From: an uncultured Chlamydiae bacterium
GTDB lineage: Bacteria; Chlamydiota; Chlamydiia; Chlamydiales; JAJFMA01
Reading direction: 5' to 3'
NCBI GenBank assembly: GCA_945957095.1
Contig: CAMFKD010000003.1
Location: 1 to 32,400 of the forward strand
Length of the DNA stretch: 32,400 nt
Shown in pieces: positions 24,201-31,877 of the stretch. The notes beneath the pieces were generated by a model. The model did no database searches and was not told the DNA's origin. It saw only the letters and a program-made list of their open reading frames with translations. The first letter of the stretch is position 1; each line of letters opens with the position of its first letter. Position numbers and translations under genes: made by a program.

Positions 24201-24376
24201 ATCATCTTATTAACGATATCGGCGAGGGGTCGCGCTGGCTATCCAAAGCGTTCTTATGGGAGAAGAGGCAGCTGTTCCGCCAGCTGAGTCTTTACTACCA
24301 CTGCGGGGGCGATGCTGCCGCTTCGGAGCGTTTTCGCAAACTAAGCCGAGAGCAGGCTATCCATATCTCGGACTAG
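21275..24376 (+). CDS. pknD: PknD-type serine/threonine protein kinase with zinc ribbon, lectin-like and TPR regions
   Basis: A eukaryotic-type kinase that phosphorylates Ser/Thr of protein substrates. Domains of the 1,033-residue product in order: a double-CxxC zinc ribbon (CPSCHERL and CLYCGAPVG, residues of about 17-41); the kinase domain (about 88-385) with Gly-loop GKGGMGEV from Gly94, Lys116 in ALKRI, catalytic Asp222 in HRDLKPEN, Asp240 in a DWG in place of DFG, and MSPERALG; a concanavalin/LamG-like sandwich (about 390-570, ending FTIEDFTISG); and TPR-like helical repeats to the end (YQAQGDYEEEIKCFEMALRR). All key kinase residues are present. No membrane segment is evident. Chlamydia PknD is, from memory, about 930 residues and adjacent to valS; here two minus-strand genes separate them. 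No good ribosome binding site precedes ATG21275. Confidence 0.9.
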   Translation: MKDPTSSEQSSTLPLVCPSCHERLPSVSPLNFCLYCGAPVGLTTDKTAELAHTSVSTDTLHGDSGEVALVRGHTPGKEEVQFSIGPYQILSSIGKGGMGEVFLCYDTTCGRRIALKRIREDLAEKHLLYNRFLKEARITSQLMHPAIIPIYSIHAADELLYYTMPYVEGESLKQILRATRQQEKRGEAQHHLGGSIAALTRIFVSVCQAVAFAHDKGVLHRDLKPENVMVGRFGEVMILDWGLAKLLEGPLEADETQASSDSSPEGHPLRHLTNIGKVVGTIAYMSPERALGHPATVQTDIYALGVTLYQILTLHLPFKRETLRDFRQNMHKEVLLDPAEVAPYREVPPALSQICHKMLAPNPEQRYRAVADMIRDLEIFLEGRSEWFPLGSLDIQKKGDWEFQENVLIAEHVEITRNTVLSDWFSLMISRPSFPQNLQLQARVTLGPQSAGLGLLMNVPEAPERRHLIDGYCLWLGSEGDRDTKLLRSNVEVMRASDTFLQTGVTYQVRLEKIDNNIHVYLNDQLQLSFISHLPLAGTHVGLLSRDLDFTIEDFTISGRSENLTVSCLAVPDAFLAHKDYQTALVEYRRIGYSFPGRAEGREALFRAGITLLERAKHSEDPIEADKYYEQALEEFAKLHSTPGAPLEYLGKAIVYQAQGDYEEEIKCFEMALRRYPQHPLLRAIQEHIAHRMHECSRRHRMATYNFVLLMVRHLPHMAAAANAQKLFDSLQQHWEPLPFLEPCPAEAPCEETKDRYLMVALAFWLAKPYVLTEIIEQVVAAPVADAVAIGNALFSLVELGCWKLADKTIHHLKTTVSKETLEGLQDTLELIQVAIGAHVQAVSDGIGRFLASGKIKLQGPEIRLAIHLLEEALDLGMASLAADFIQQLYELQITAKDRFTLQCYHIWAALQQNQWSLASEMLQHFPVAMLSNESSPLFFLYGCWLQASEGQEIAEVHFSGVLDTPYPRIWSLTSHHLINDIGEGSRWLSKAFLWEKRQLFRQLSLYYHCGGDAAASERFRKLSREQAIHISD

Positions 24377-24398
24377 CTTTCCGTGTATCTGGGCATCT

Positions 24399-24457
24399 TA
24401 AAAAGTGAAAGCGCAAGCAAGCTTGCGCACTCCACAGCCTGGCTGCGCTGGGCGAAG
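24399..24457 (-). terminator. Copy 6 of the hairpin element, minus orientation
   Basis: On the minus strand it reads AGCGCAGCCAGGCTGTGGAG, then the perfect stem GCGCAAGC-TT-GCTTGCGC, then TTTCACTTTTT. It begins directly after the stop of the 388-residue minus-strand gene and serves as its likely terminator. Compared with copy 5, a G-C stem pair has become A-T on both sides. Confidence 0.75.
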
Positions 24458-24458
24458 A

Positions 24459-25625
24459 TTAAGGATGCTGTACCACTGTATGAGCGATCGATTCAAGGGC
24501 CCGTTCGTACTCCGACAGCTGGGCTTCTTGCGGACGCTTATAAGGTACTGTTGAGGGCATTTTCCACCCGTAAGCGGTCTGCGACATATAGCAGATAGCA
24601 GAGCCTATGGATAGCACTGGGATGGCGATAGCGTGCGTTGCTGTCATTGCCATCAGAGCAAACATGTTGGCGCCCAAACCAAAAATCTGGTACTGCGTCT
24701 GCTGGATGGACTTCGTACGTAGATCACGCGCCAGCCTTTGGGCTTCCGCGGAGGCGAGAACAAACTCTGAGGGATTGCGTTGCCAAGGTTTACGCAGCTG
24801 TGCCTCTAGTTCTAGAATTCGTGCCTTTAGCCCTTTGCCACCAGCGCTGTAGTTAACACGACGCAGGTAGTGACGACGTTCTTTTAAGACGTGTAGGGCT
24901 CTCAGGGCTGTCTTCTGCATTGTTGACAGTTCCTCAGAGGCATATCCTTTAACAGAGGTACCAAAGATAGAACGTAAAATTGATTCTTTGTTTTTAGGCT
25001 TGTCGTCACACTTGAGAGCGACATCAATCTCACGCTGGAATGTTGTCCCACTGACGATGTCAGCAATCTGAAGGTAAGTGGACACCCTCATGGCATAGCC
25101 AATCCAGGGCAATAGGTAACCTAGCATCTTCTCCACAAGGCCATGGCCTTTGTGAAGCATTCTGCAGCATTCCCTTACTCCAAGAAGACCAACGGCATTA
25201 AACACGGCTACCAGAGAACCCCAGTACACCAATTTAACGGTATAATCGAGCGCCAGCCCCTTGGACAGCTTAGGTATCAGCCTGACTACCAAGTGGTATA
25301 GGTGCGTGGCCATCGGGACCACTAGAGTAAAGTTCAACAGGCACGCAGCAGCGAATGCCACACGTATCGGCGTAGGAAACACCTTGCATGTCAGCATGAC
25401 GATGGTACCGGTACACTCAAAGACTGTGCTGAGGTCTGGCATCAACTCCATGATCTCCATGACACGTACCTTACACTGCTTCCAGTCGATAGACGAAACA
25501 GCGGAAGAAGACCCAAGAGAAGAAGTGGTATTTGCTAGGGAAGGCAGTTGTTGTTGCGGCTTACGCGCTACTGCTTCTATTGACAGGGAAGGCTGACTTC
25601 CCGGCCCATTGACTGCTGATATCAT
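24459..25625 (-). CDS. Multi-membrane protein convergent with pknD, possible inclusion-membrane protein
   Basis: No family recognised. The 388-residue product has a Ser/Pro/Gln-rich N-terminus (about 1-48) without a signal peptide. Several hydrophobic segments follow between about 70 and 205 (VAFAAACLLNFTLVVPMATH, LVYWGSLVAVFNAVGLLGV, MLGYLLPWIGYAM). A soluble charged helical part with RAL, LRK and RRHYLRR stretches (about 205-300) comes next. A final bilobed hydrophobic pair (FGLGANMFALMAMTATHAIA, then VLSIGSAICYM, about 318-355) precedes a polar tail. Bilobed hydrophobic domains are typical of chlamydial Inc proteins, so delivery to a host-derived membrane is a reasonable inference. The ATG lacks a strong ribosome binding site. 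It ends at the terminator shared by position with pknD. Confidence 0.7.
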   Translation of the reverse strand: MISAVNGPGSQPSLSIEAVARKPQQQLPSLANTTSSLGSSSAVSSIDWKQCKVRVMEIMELMPDLSTVFECTGTIVMLTCKVFPTPIRVAFAAACLLNFTLVVPMATHLYHLVVRLIPKLSKGLALDYTVKLVYWGSLVAVFNAVGLLGVRECCRMLHKGHGLVEKMLGYLLPWIGYAMRVSTYLQIADIVSGTTFQREIDVALKCDDKPKNKESILRSIFGTSVKGYASEELSTMQKTALRALHVLKERRHYLRRVNYSAGGKGLKARILELEAQLRKPWQRNPSEFVLASAEAQRLARDLRTKSIQQTQYQIFGLGANMFALMAMTATHAIAIPVLSIGSAICYMSQTAYGWKMPSTVPYKRPQEAQLSEYERALESIAHTVVQHP

Positions 25626-25735
25626 GGATAATCAAAGCCTCAAATGACTTATAAGATGCCTCTTTATGTATCTCCACTATCAGTATGAGATAGGAAATTC
25701 ACGAGTACATGTTCACCTATGTTCCCACTCGAGCC

Positions 25736-25799
25736 CGAGCCCGTGTGCGTACCCGAGCCCGAAGTCCATCAATGGGGTTCGGGCACGCACACGGGCTCG
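25736..25799. repeat. GC-rich inverted repeat with CGAGCCC tandem motif
   Basis: The left arm CGAGCCCGTGTGCGTACCCG (running on to 25763) and right arm TTCGGGCACGCACACGGGCT (from 25778) pair over about 20 bp; the left arm carries an extra CGAGCC unit. It lies in the 254-bp gap between two minus-strand genes and is much GC-richer than its surroundings. No T-run follows. Confidence 0.6.
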
Positions 25800-25879
25800 T
25801 TCACGACAAAAACTACCGCGTGAAAAGATACGTTCAGGAGAATCATACGCAGCTATGGCAAATAGTGCAATTTGTAAGT

Positions 25880-27673
25880 TTAATAAGCCTGCACAATCGA
25901 ATCGGGTTGTAGGTGAACAACAGGTTCGCTCGCAGTAACAGCAGCAAGAGAGGCTGCTTGTTCGCGCTCGTAGTGGATAACCGCTGGCAGGTAGCAGACC
26001 TTGTCCTGCCAGAAGCGTGTTGTGGTGATAGACACCCAAACGCGTCGTCCATTTTCTTCTATCCAAACACCGCGCCATGCTCCAATGATGTAGTGCAAGA
26101 CGGAGAGCACGGGGCTGTGCCATTCGTTAGGGAGCAAACGTAGCATCGCAAAGAGACCAGCGGCAGCACCGGGAGGCTCTGTGTCCAGCATGGCAATGCG
26201 GAACATGTCGCCAACACGTTCACTACCGAGATGCTCTTCCAGCTTATCTTGAATCCATTTTGCACAGTTCTCAGATTCGATCTGATAGGTCAGACTCCCA
26301 TTGCGGGCTTTCAAGATATCTTTTCGGATGGATTCCATATAGTTTATTCCTTCAGCGGCGCTTAAGGTAAAGAGGCGCTGAGCGTGCTCACGGTGACTAT
26401 AAAAGATATTTTCATCAGGATAGGCAATCGTAGCTGGCAGCGTTGCTGTGAAGAGTTTCAACGAATCAAAGAGGCTTCCGGCATAGGTAGTAGCAAACTT
26501 ACCCATGGCATAGACAGCATAGTTACCTTCAATCATCGGAACGACCATTTCGATGAAGGCATGGCTAGCATCAGGGTTGAGGGTGCGGGTGGTGCGGGTC
26601 GCATGCACAGCGAGCAACCACTGTTGTCCATCTAAGTGTGATCCATAACGTGCTTTCACTTGGTCTAGTGTGAGTTGCTCCATGATTGGCAGCCCTTTCC
26701 ACCAGGCGACACCATTGACGTCCATTTGATGGTATTTATTAGCTTCAGTATCCCACCAACCAAGCAGGTGAGCATTCCAGTTGTTGATGCCATTACCGAA
26801 GAACTCTAGGTCACCAACGCGCTGCAGCTTATTCGCAAAGATGTCAAGAGCTTGCTTGATGGTGATGTGATAGTGGCCACGCAGTGTCACGGTGCGCTGT
26901 TCATCAAGGATACTGATCTCTTGGCCTTCAAAAGGAAGTGTGACAATTTTGCGTACTAGCCCTTGGTCGTTCACTTTTTGAATACGGGCCAGATCACCAC
27001 CAAAACGGCCAATGCGAGGAGCAAGGTTGGCAGCAGTGAGGCGGTCGCGCAATGCAGGGTATTGGATAAAGACAGCTGGATCGACTTGATCTCGGATGAT
27101 CCATTGGAAGAAGGTGTCACGCAGAGTGCTGTCTACGATAAGTTGAGCAGCAAAGAGACCATAGCGGCTGGCGTCCTCTAAACGACGCATGTCACCAGCA
27201 GAAAGGGTTAGACCATAAGTGGCCACAGATTGCTGCTTCCATTCAGTCGCTAACTGTGCTAGCTGTTGCGTGATAGCTGGGTCTATCTCTGCAGCGTCAA
27301 CACCACCATTAACAGCTTCTAGACGATATTGAAGAGCGATGAGGCGCTCTTGTAGGCGGAGGCGTATTTCCTGGGAACGAAGAGAAGAATGGTTAGCAAG
27401 ATTGTCTGAAAGAGCAATAGCAGCAGCAAGATAACCAGCTAGATCAATCGTTTGGTCATGGCCAAAGCGAACAGGAACGGCTTCTAAAGCGTCGAGACTT
27501 TTGATGAATTGCTGTGTGACAGCAACAAGGCGATTACTGCCCAACCCTGTCATCTGTTGCAGACCAGCGAGCCATCCACTTTTCACGCCCCACTGACCAG
27601 AACAAGTCAAGTAGACACTCTTCTTCTGTTGTAGGGCTTCAGCTAGCTCTTGTACTTTCTCTATTCTAACCAT
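25880..27673 (-). CDS. Unrecognised 597-residue protein with a possible permuted papain-like His/Cys pair
   Basis: No family recognised with confidence. The first 200 residues are helical (ELAEALQQKKSVYLTCSGQW, RLRLQERLIALQYRLEA). The middle is mixed alpha/beta with many aromatics (NNWNAHLLGWWDTEANKYH). Near residue 371 a His lies in SHAFIEMVVP, followed by a strand-rich stretch (GNYAVYAMGKF) and YPDENIFYSHREH. Cys470 lies in a SENCAKWIQ helix start. His-then-Cys order with NC-x-x-W resembles circularly permuted NlpC/P60-like or DUF4105-like thiol hydrolases; this is a motif-level suggestion only. No signal peptide or membrane segment is visible. The chosen start has GGAGG eight bases upstream; an in-frame ATG at 27715 would add 14 basic residues. 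It sits between pknD and valS, on the opposite strand. Confidence 0.75.
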   Translation of the reverse strand: MVRIEKVQELAEALQQKKSVYLTCSGQWGVKSGWLAGLQQMTGLGSNRLVAVTQQFIKSLDALEAVPVRFGHDQTIDLAGYLAAAIALSDNLANHSSLRSQEIRLRLQERLIALQYRLEAVNGGVDAAEIDPAITQQLAQLATEWKQQSVATYGLTLSAGDMRRLEDASRYGLFAAQLIVDSTLRDTFFQWIIRDQVDPAVFIQYPALRDRLTAANLAPRIGRFGGDLARIQKVNDQGLVRKIVTLPFEGQEISILDEQRTVTLRGHYHITIKQALDIFANKLQRVGDLEFFGNGINNWNAHLLGWWDTEANKYHQMDVNGVAWWKGLPIMEQLTLDQVKARYGSHLDGQQWLLAVHATRTTRTLNPDASHAFIEMVVPMIEGNYAVYAMGKFATTYAGSLFDSLKLFTATLPATIAYPDENIFYSHREHAQRLFTLSAAEGINYMESIRKDILKARNGSLTYQIESENCAKWIQDKLEEHLGSERVGDMFRIAMLDTEPPGAAAGLFAMLRLLPNEWHSPVLSVLHYIIGAWRGVWIEENGRRVWVSITTTRFWQDKVCYLPAVIHYEREQAASLAAVTASEPVVHLQPDSIVQAY

Positions 27674-27982
27674 ACTGACTGCCTCCACTCTGCTCCCTCT
27701 CTTGCTCACCCTCATTATATCATGTAGGCAATATTTCCATTTCCAGACTGATAATCGTTTTGTTCCCTAGGAGCCTCGGTGGCCTTTGCTTGGCCACCTC
27801 ATCAGTTTTATCTATGTATAGCCAGTTCTATGCCAAACGCCTCTCTGTTCTCAGATCGATCACTCACTTCCACTTTTCTTCAATTTTCAGTTTAACTTTT
27901 TCAATTATTTATGTGTATTTTTTTATTGTAATTTGAAAAATTAAATAGATTGAAATTAAATTGTTTAACAAATGTAACAAAC
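27674..27982. other. Gap before the repeat cluster: hairpin and AT-rich tract
   Basis: No gene seen. A hairpin GGTGGCC-TTTGCTT-GGCCACC lies at 27778-27798. From about 27880 to 27965 the sequence is very AT-rich and imperfectly inverted: CAGTTTAACTTTTTCAATTA faces TTTGAAAAATTAAATAGATT. This could hold promoters for the genes on either side, but no clean pair could be fixed. Confidence 0.4.
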
Positions 27983-28042
27983 GATGAGTATAGACAACAT
28001 GGACGGAATAGACGGAATGGGCATTATGAGGTAATTGCAGAA
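27983..28042 (+). repeat. End fragment of the 5181-5346 palindrome element with flank
   Basis: GGCATTATGAGGTAATTGCA (about 28020-28039) and about 40 bp of GGACGGAATAGACGGAATGG-type flank match the reverse complement of about 5333-5395. After the shared terminus the sequence departs into the ACAGAG-rich repeat, so the first element's end abuts a different repeat here. Confidence 0.6.
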
Positions 28043-28062
28043 CTAGCTCAATCATTCCCGCT

Positions 28063-28245
28063 AAATACTACCCACTCACTTTTAGGAATTTATCACCACA
28101 AAGTGCACGGAGAACACAGAGAAAAAATAGAAAATGAGAAATCCCTTTCGATTTTTAAGAAAATATTGTGTTTAGTTTTTCCCATTCCCCTCTCTGTGCG
28201 CTCTGTGTTCTCTTTGGTAAAAATTTTAGTGGGAACTGCTGGAAC
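28063..28245. repeat. ACAGAG-rich inverted repeat, full copy
   Basis: The left part has ACCACAAAGTGCACGGAGAA running into CACAGAG. The right part is its inverse, CTCTGTGCGCTCTGTGTTCT, followed by TTTGGTAAAAATTTTAGTGG. The right half recurs in inverted orientation at 32327-32400, where the window cuts it. Such ACCACAGAG-ACACAGAG repeats are, from memory, common in environmental bacterial genomes. No gene is called here. Confidence 0.7.
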
Positions 28246-28301
28246 TCGCTCATCTCTTATGGACGTCACCGTAGCTTCTCAAATCGGAAAACGGTAAAGT
28301 G

Positions 28302-28329
28302 GTACGTGTTCACCTTGGTGAACAAGTAC
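28302..28329. promoter_or_regulatory. 28-bp palindrome in the valS leader region
   Basis: GTAC-G-TGTTCACC-TT-GGTGAACA-A-GTAC is symmetric except for one G/A pair. It lies 46 bp before the chosen valS start. It could be an operator for a dimeric regulator or an RNA hairpin; no T-run follows, so an attenuator is not supported. Confidence 0.4.
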
Positions 28330-28375
28330 GTAAACTATGGCCAATATCATACCCAAACAGACTGATAGAGAAGAG

Positions 28376-31240
28376 ATGACGGACACAGCATTACCTAAAG
28401 CCTACGAAGCGAAAGATGTCGAAAAGAAGTGGTACGCCTTTTGGCAGCAGAATCGTCTGTTCAGTGCTAACCCTAATTCGGTCAAGAAAGCCTTTAGCAT
28501 TGTGATGCCGCCGCCAAATGTCACGGGGGTGCTACACATGGGGCATGCCTTGGTGAGTACGCTACAAGACGTCATCGTACGCTGGCAGCGGATGCTTGGC
28601 AAAGAGGTCCTGTGGGTGCCAGGCACCGACCATGCTGGGATCGCGACTCAAACCGTTGTCGAGCGCCACCTGATGAAGACAGAAGGTAAGCGACGGCAGC
28701 AGTATGAACGCGAGACATTTCTGCAGCATGTGTGGAATTGGAAGGAGCAAAGCCAACAGCGCATCATCGGTCAGTTGAAAGCGTTAGGATGTAGCTGTGA
28801 CTGGGATCGCGAGCGCTTCACGATGGATCCGGGCGCTAACCGCGCTGTTCGGGTGATGTTTAAGAAGCTATACGATGCCAACCTCATCTATCGTGGCGAT
28901 TATTTGGTCAACTGGGATCCGGTGACGCAGACCGCCCTAGCTGACGACGAAGTGGAATATGAAGAACGAGACTCTTTCCTATGGTATTTCCGCTATCCCC
29001 TCATCGATGGCAGTGGTCATGTCGTCGTCGCAACGACGCGACCAGAGACGATGCTGGGGGATACCGCGGTAGCGGTAGCGCCTCGCGACGAACGCTATGC
29101 GCACATGGTAGGCAAGCAGGTGCTACAACCTCTAGCAGAAAGAGAGATACCTGTCATCGCAGACCATTACGTCGACGCAACCTTCGGCACTGGCGTCGTC
29201 AAGATCACCCCAGCCCACGATCCCAACGACTATCAGCTAGGGTTTAGACACAACCTCCCCTTCGTCAACATCATGACCCCTGACGGCCGTATCAACGAAA
29301 ACGGCGGTCGTTACGCTGGGATGACCATGGAGGAGGCGCGCGAAGCTGTCGTCACGGCAATGAAGGAGCGTGGCTTGCTCGAAAAGGTCGAGCCACATGT
29401 CCACCGTGTTGGCCGTTCTTATCGTTCTAAAGCTATCATCGAGCCTTTCCTATCCAAGCAGTGGTTTGTGCGCATGGAGCAATTCGGCACCAAATTGCGC
29501 GAGGCCGTTGCTGAAGAGCGTGTGAAGCTGATCCCTAAGCATTGGGACAAAGTGTACAACCACTGGATCGATAACCTTCGCGATTGGTGCATCAGCCGTC
29601 AGCTTTGGTGGGGTCACCGCATTCCCATCTGGTATCGCGTCGACGATACCAGCGTCTGCTTATGCTACGATGGAGAGGGCGTTCCTCCTGAAGTGGCTAG
29701 CAACCCCGACGCTTGGGTACAGGATGGTGACGTCCTTGATACTTGGTTCTCGTCGGCTTTATGGCCATTTAGCACCTTAGGATGGCCTGATAACAGCCCT
29801 GAGATGCAAAAATTCTACCCCAACTCTCTCCTCATCACCGGCCACGATATCCTCTTTTTCTGGGTGGCGCGTATGATCATGATGGGAGAATATGCTACAG
29901 GGGAAATACCCTTCCCAGAAGTATTCCTCCATGGCCTCATCTATGGAAAATCTTACTGGCGCGACAACCCTGGCGGCGGCATCACCTATGTCAGTGACGC
30001 TGAGAGAATCGATTACGACCTAGGCAAACCCTCTCCTAAAGATGTCAAAAGCAAGTGGGAGAAGATGTCCAAGTCAAAAGGCAACATCATCGATCCGCTG
30101 GAAGTCATCGACCAGTATGGTACTGACGCCATGCGCATGGCCCTCTGTTCTAGCGCCACACAAGCGCGTCAGATCGATCTCGACCGCCGCCGCTTTGAAG
30201 AATTTAAGAACTTTGCCAACAAGGTGTGGAATGGTGCTCGCTTTGTCTTGATGAATCTCGATGGAGATGACAAAGCTGGCACGGTACCGCTGACGGCTGC
30301 CTCTTTCAGTCGAGGGCTCAATCTATCACTCTTGACGTTAGAAGACCGCTGGATGCTATCCGTGTTGAACCGTACGGTGCGTGACGTCAATGAGAAGCTG
30401 ACCGCCTACGCCTTTGACCAGGCGGCGATGGAAGCCTATGAGTTCTTCTGGAAAGAGTTCTGTGCTTTCTACGTCGAGATCGTCAAGCCCATCCTCTTCG
30501 GAAAGGTAGGAACCGCCGCTGATCGCGAAAACAAGCAAAAGTTACTCGTCATCGTCCTGTGTCAGGCGGTGCGTCTGTTGCATCCCATGACGCCATTCAT
30601 CACGGAAGAACTCTTCCAGCGCCTGAAAGAACGCTTGAGTGGTTTCCAAGTTCATGCCGGTGTCGATGCCTATACTGCAGAAGCTATCGCAGCGCTACAA
30701 CAAGAATCGTGCATGGTGACTGCTTACCCACAGGTCATCTGTGAGAGCGATATCAACCCCGCTATCAACGCCGCCTTCGATCTCGTGGAACGCGCTGTCT
30801 ACACCATCCGCAACATCCGCGGCGAGATGCAGCTTCCACCTGGTACTTCAACGGAAATACACCTTCTCGGCAACCAAGGCGATGGCGCACTCAAGGCCCT
30901 TGAAGATAACAGCAACATCATCCAGGCACTCGTTAGAACTCATAAGATCGTTGTCCATGCCGATCAGGAGCCCAAGGTTGGCTTTGCTTCCACGGGCGTC
31001 TTGGATAGCATCAAGATCATGATTCCTCTTCCGCCAGAACTCTTTGAAAAGGAGCGCCAACGGCTGACCAAAGAACAGGATCGATTGAAGCAAGCGGTAG
31101 AGAAGCTAAGCCGTCAGCTCGACAACGCAGACTTTGTACAGAAAGCACCTGCTGAGCTATTAGAAAAACAGAGGGAGAACCTCCAGCAAAGCACCAAAGA
31201 GTTAGCCGAAGTGACGGCTAAGCTAAGCAATTTCGTATAA
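28376..31240 (+). CDS. valS: Valyl-tRNA synthetase
   Basis: Class Ia synthetase that charges tRNA-Val with valine and edits mischarged threonine. The 954-residue product opens LPKAYEAKDVEKKWYAFW as in ValRS homologues. It carries the HIGH-type motif HMGH at residues 54-57 (in MPPPNVTGVLHMGHA), the CP1 editing domain (WYFRYPL, TTRPETMLGDTAVAVAP, TPAHDPNDY), RDWCISRQLWWGHRIP, DTWFSSALWP, KMSKSKGN from residue 563, and a C-terminal coiled coil (ERQRLTKEQDRLKQAVEKLS). An in-frame ATG at 28337 would add 13 residues encoded partly by a repeat-like sequence, so I chose ATG28376, preceded by AGAGAAGAG. It is the first gene of an operon; the next starts 9 bp after its stop. Length and motifs are normal. 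Confidence 0.95.
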   Translation: MTDTALPKAYEAKDVEKKWYAFWQQNRLFSANPNSVKKAFSIVMPPPNVTGVLHMGHALVSTLQDVIVRWQRMLGKEVLWVPGTDHAGIATQTVVERHLMKTEGKRRQQYERETFLQHVWNWKEQSQQRIIGQLKALGCSCDWDRERFTMDPGANRAVRVMFKKLYDANLIYRGDYLVNWDPVTQTALADDEVEYEERDSFLWYFRYPLIDGSGHVVVATTRPETMLGDTAVAVAPRDERYAHMVGKQVLQPLAEREIPVIADHYVDATFGTGVVKITPAHDPNDYQLGFRHNLPFVNIMTPDGRINENGGRYAGMTMEEAREAVVTAMKERGLLEKVEPHVHRVGRSYRSKAIIEPFLSKQWFVRMEQFGTKLREAVAEERVKLIPKHWDKVYNHWIDNLRDWCISRQLWWGHRIPIWYRVDDTSVCLCYDGEGVPPEVASNPDAWVQDGDVLDTWFSSALWPFSTLGWPDNSPEMQKFYPNSLLITGHDILFFWVARMIMMGEYATGEIPFPEVFLHGLIYGKSYWRDNPGGGITYVSDAERIDYDLGKPSPKDVKSKWEKMSKSKGNIIDPLEVIDQYGTDAMRMALCSSATQARQIDLDRRRFEEFKNFANKVWNGARFVLMNLDGDDKAGTVPLTAASFSRGLNLSLLTLEDRWMLSVLNRTVRDVNEKLTAYAFDQAAMEAYEFFWKEFCAFYVEIVKPILFGKVGTAADRENKQKLLVIVLCQAVRLLHPMTPFITEELFQRLKERLSGFQVHAGVDAYTAEAIAALQQESCMVTAYPQVICESDINPAINAAFDLVERAVYTIRNIRGEMQLPPGTSTEIHLLGNQGDGALKALEDNSNIIQALVRTHKIVVHADQEPKVGFASTGVLDSIKIMIPLPPELFEKERQRLTKEQDRLKQAVEKLSRQLDNADFVQKAPAELLEKQRENLQQSTKELAEVTAKLSNFV

Positions 31241-31249
31241 GGAGCCAGG

Positions 31250-31861
31250 ATGGCCGAAGAAGAACCGTTGCCAGGAGATCTCGTCGATAAAGACGCGATC
31301 ATAGAGGCGCTGCAAACTCAGATTGAAGAGTTGCAGAAGGAACGCCGCCTTCCTCCTCCGTCACCCCCAGAACCCCCTCCGCTGGCGGTGGCTCCTACTC
31401 CTTCCTATGTAATGGAAGAGGAGCATGCCAGACTCACCGCCGCCATCGCGCAGGAAATTAAGAAAATCGAAGAACTCCTCACCCAAATAGAAAAAGGTGA
31501 AGAATCTGTCGTTACTGAGCCTCCTCCTCCCCTATCGTTAGCCAGAGAAATAGGTCTCACCAGCACCGGTCGCAGCCCCAGACCTTCCGACGATGAGAAT
31601 CTGTTTCATCTTCAACAGCTACGAGAGCGTGTCAAAGCCTTGCAAGGAACCCTCAAAAGCAGGAATGCTGAGTGGTCTGCATTACAAACACAGCTTGCCA
31701 GTGGCCAGCCACCCAAGCCCAAAAGAGAAGGGTGGCTGCAGCTCGACGAAGCAGAAGTCAAATCCCTCGAAGATACTTTGGTGAAGGTGCAAATGCGTAA
31801 TGAACAGCTCGCTGCCGAAAACGAAAAGTTAAAGTACGAACTGAAGAAACTCAGTGGATAA
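31250..31861 (+). CDS. Small coiled-coil protein in the valS operon
   Basis: Unrecognised 203-residue hydrophilic protein. It has an N-terminal coiled coil (DAIIEALQTQIEELQKERR), a Pro-rich linker (about residues 35-50), a second coiled coil (about 58-85, IAQEIKKIEELLTQIEKG), a polar linker with another Pro-rich stretch, a third helix (LQQLRERVKALQGTL), and a final coiled coil ending NEKLKYELKKLSG. There is no signal peptide or membrane segment, so it is probably cytoplasmic. GGAG six bases before the ATG, and a 9-bp gap from the valS stop, support translation as part of the operon. It may be a scaffold or secretion-associated protein; no function can be assigned from sequence. Confidence 0.75.
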   Translation: MAEEEPLPGDLVDKDAIIEALQTQIEELQKERRLPPPSPPEPPPLAVAPTPSYVMEEEHARLTAAIAQEIKKIEELLTQIEKGEESVVTEPPPPLSLAREIGLTSTGRSPRPSDDENLFHLQQLRERVKALQGTLKSRNAEWSALQTQLASGQPPKPKREGWLQLDEAEVKSLEDTLVKVQMRNEQLAAENEKLKYELKKLSG

Positions 31862-31877
31862 CGAGTGATGTGGTAAG

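Noticed and set aside
25666-25938. Plus-strand 90-codon frame rich in Arg, Pro and Ser
   Set aside because: It is produced by the CGAGCCC repeat and overlaps the end of the 597-residue gene.
28262-28375. T-box or attenuator controlling valS
   Set aside because: The palindrome is not followed by a T-run and no T-box consensus was seen; T-boxes are mainly a Gram-positive feature.
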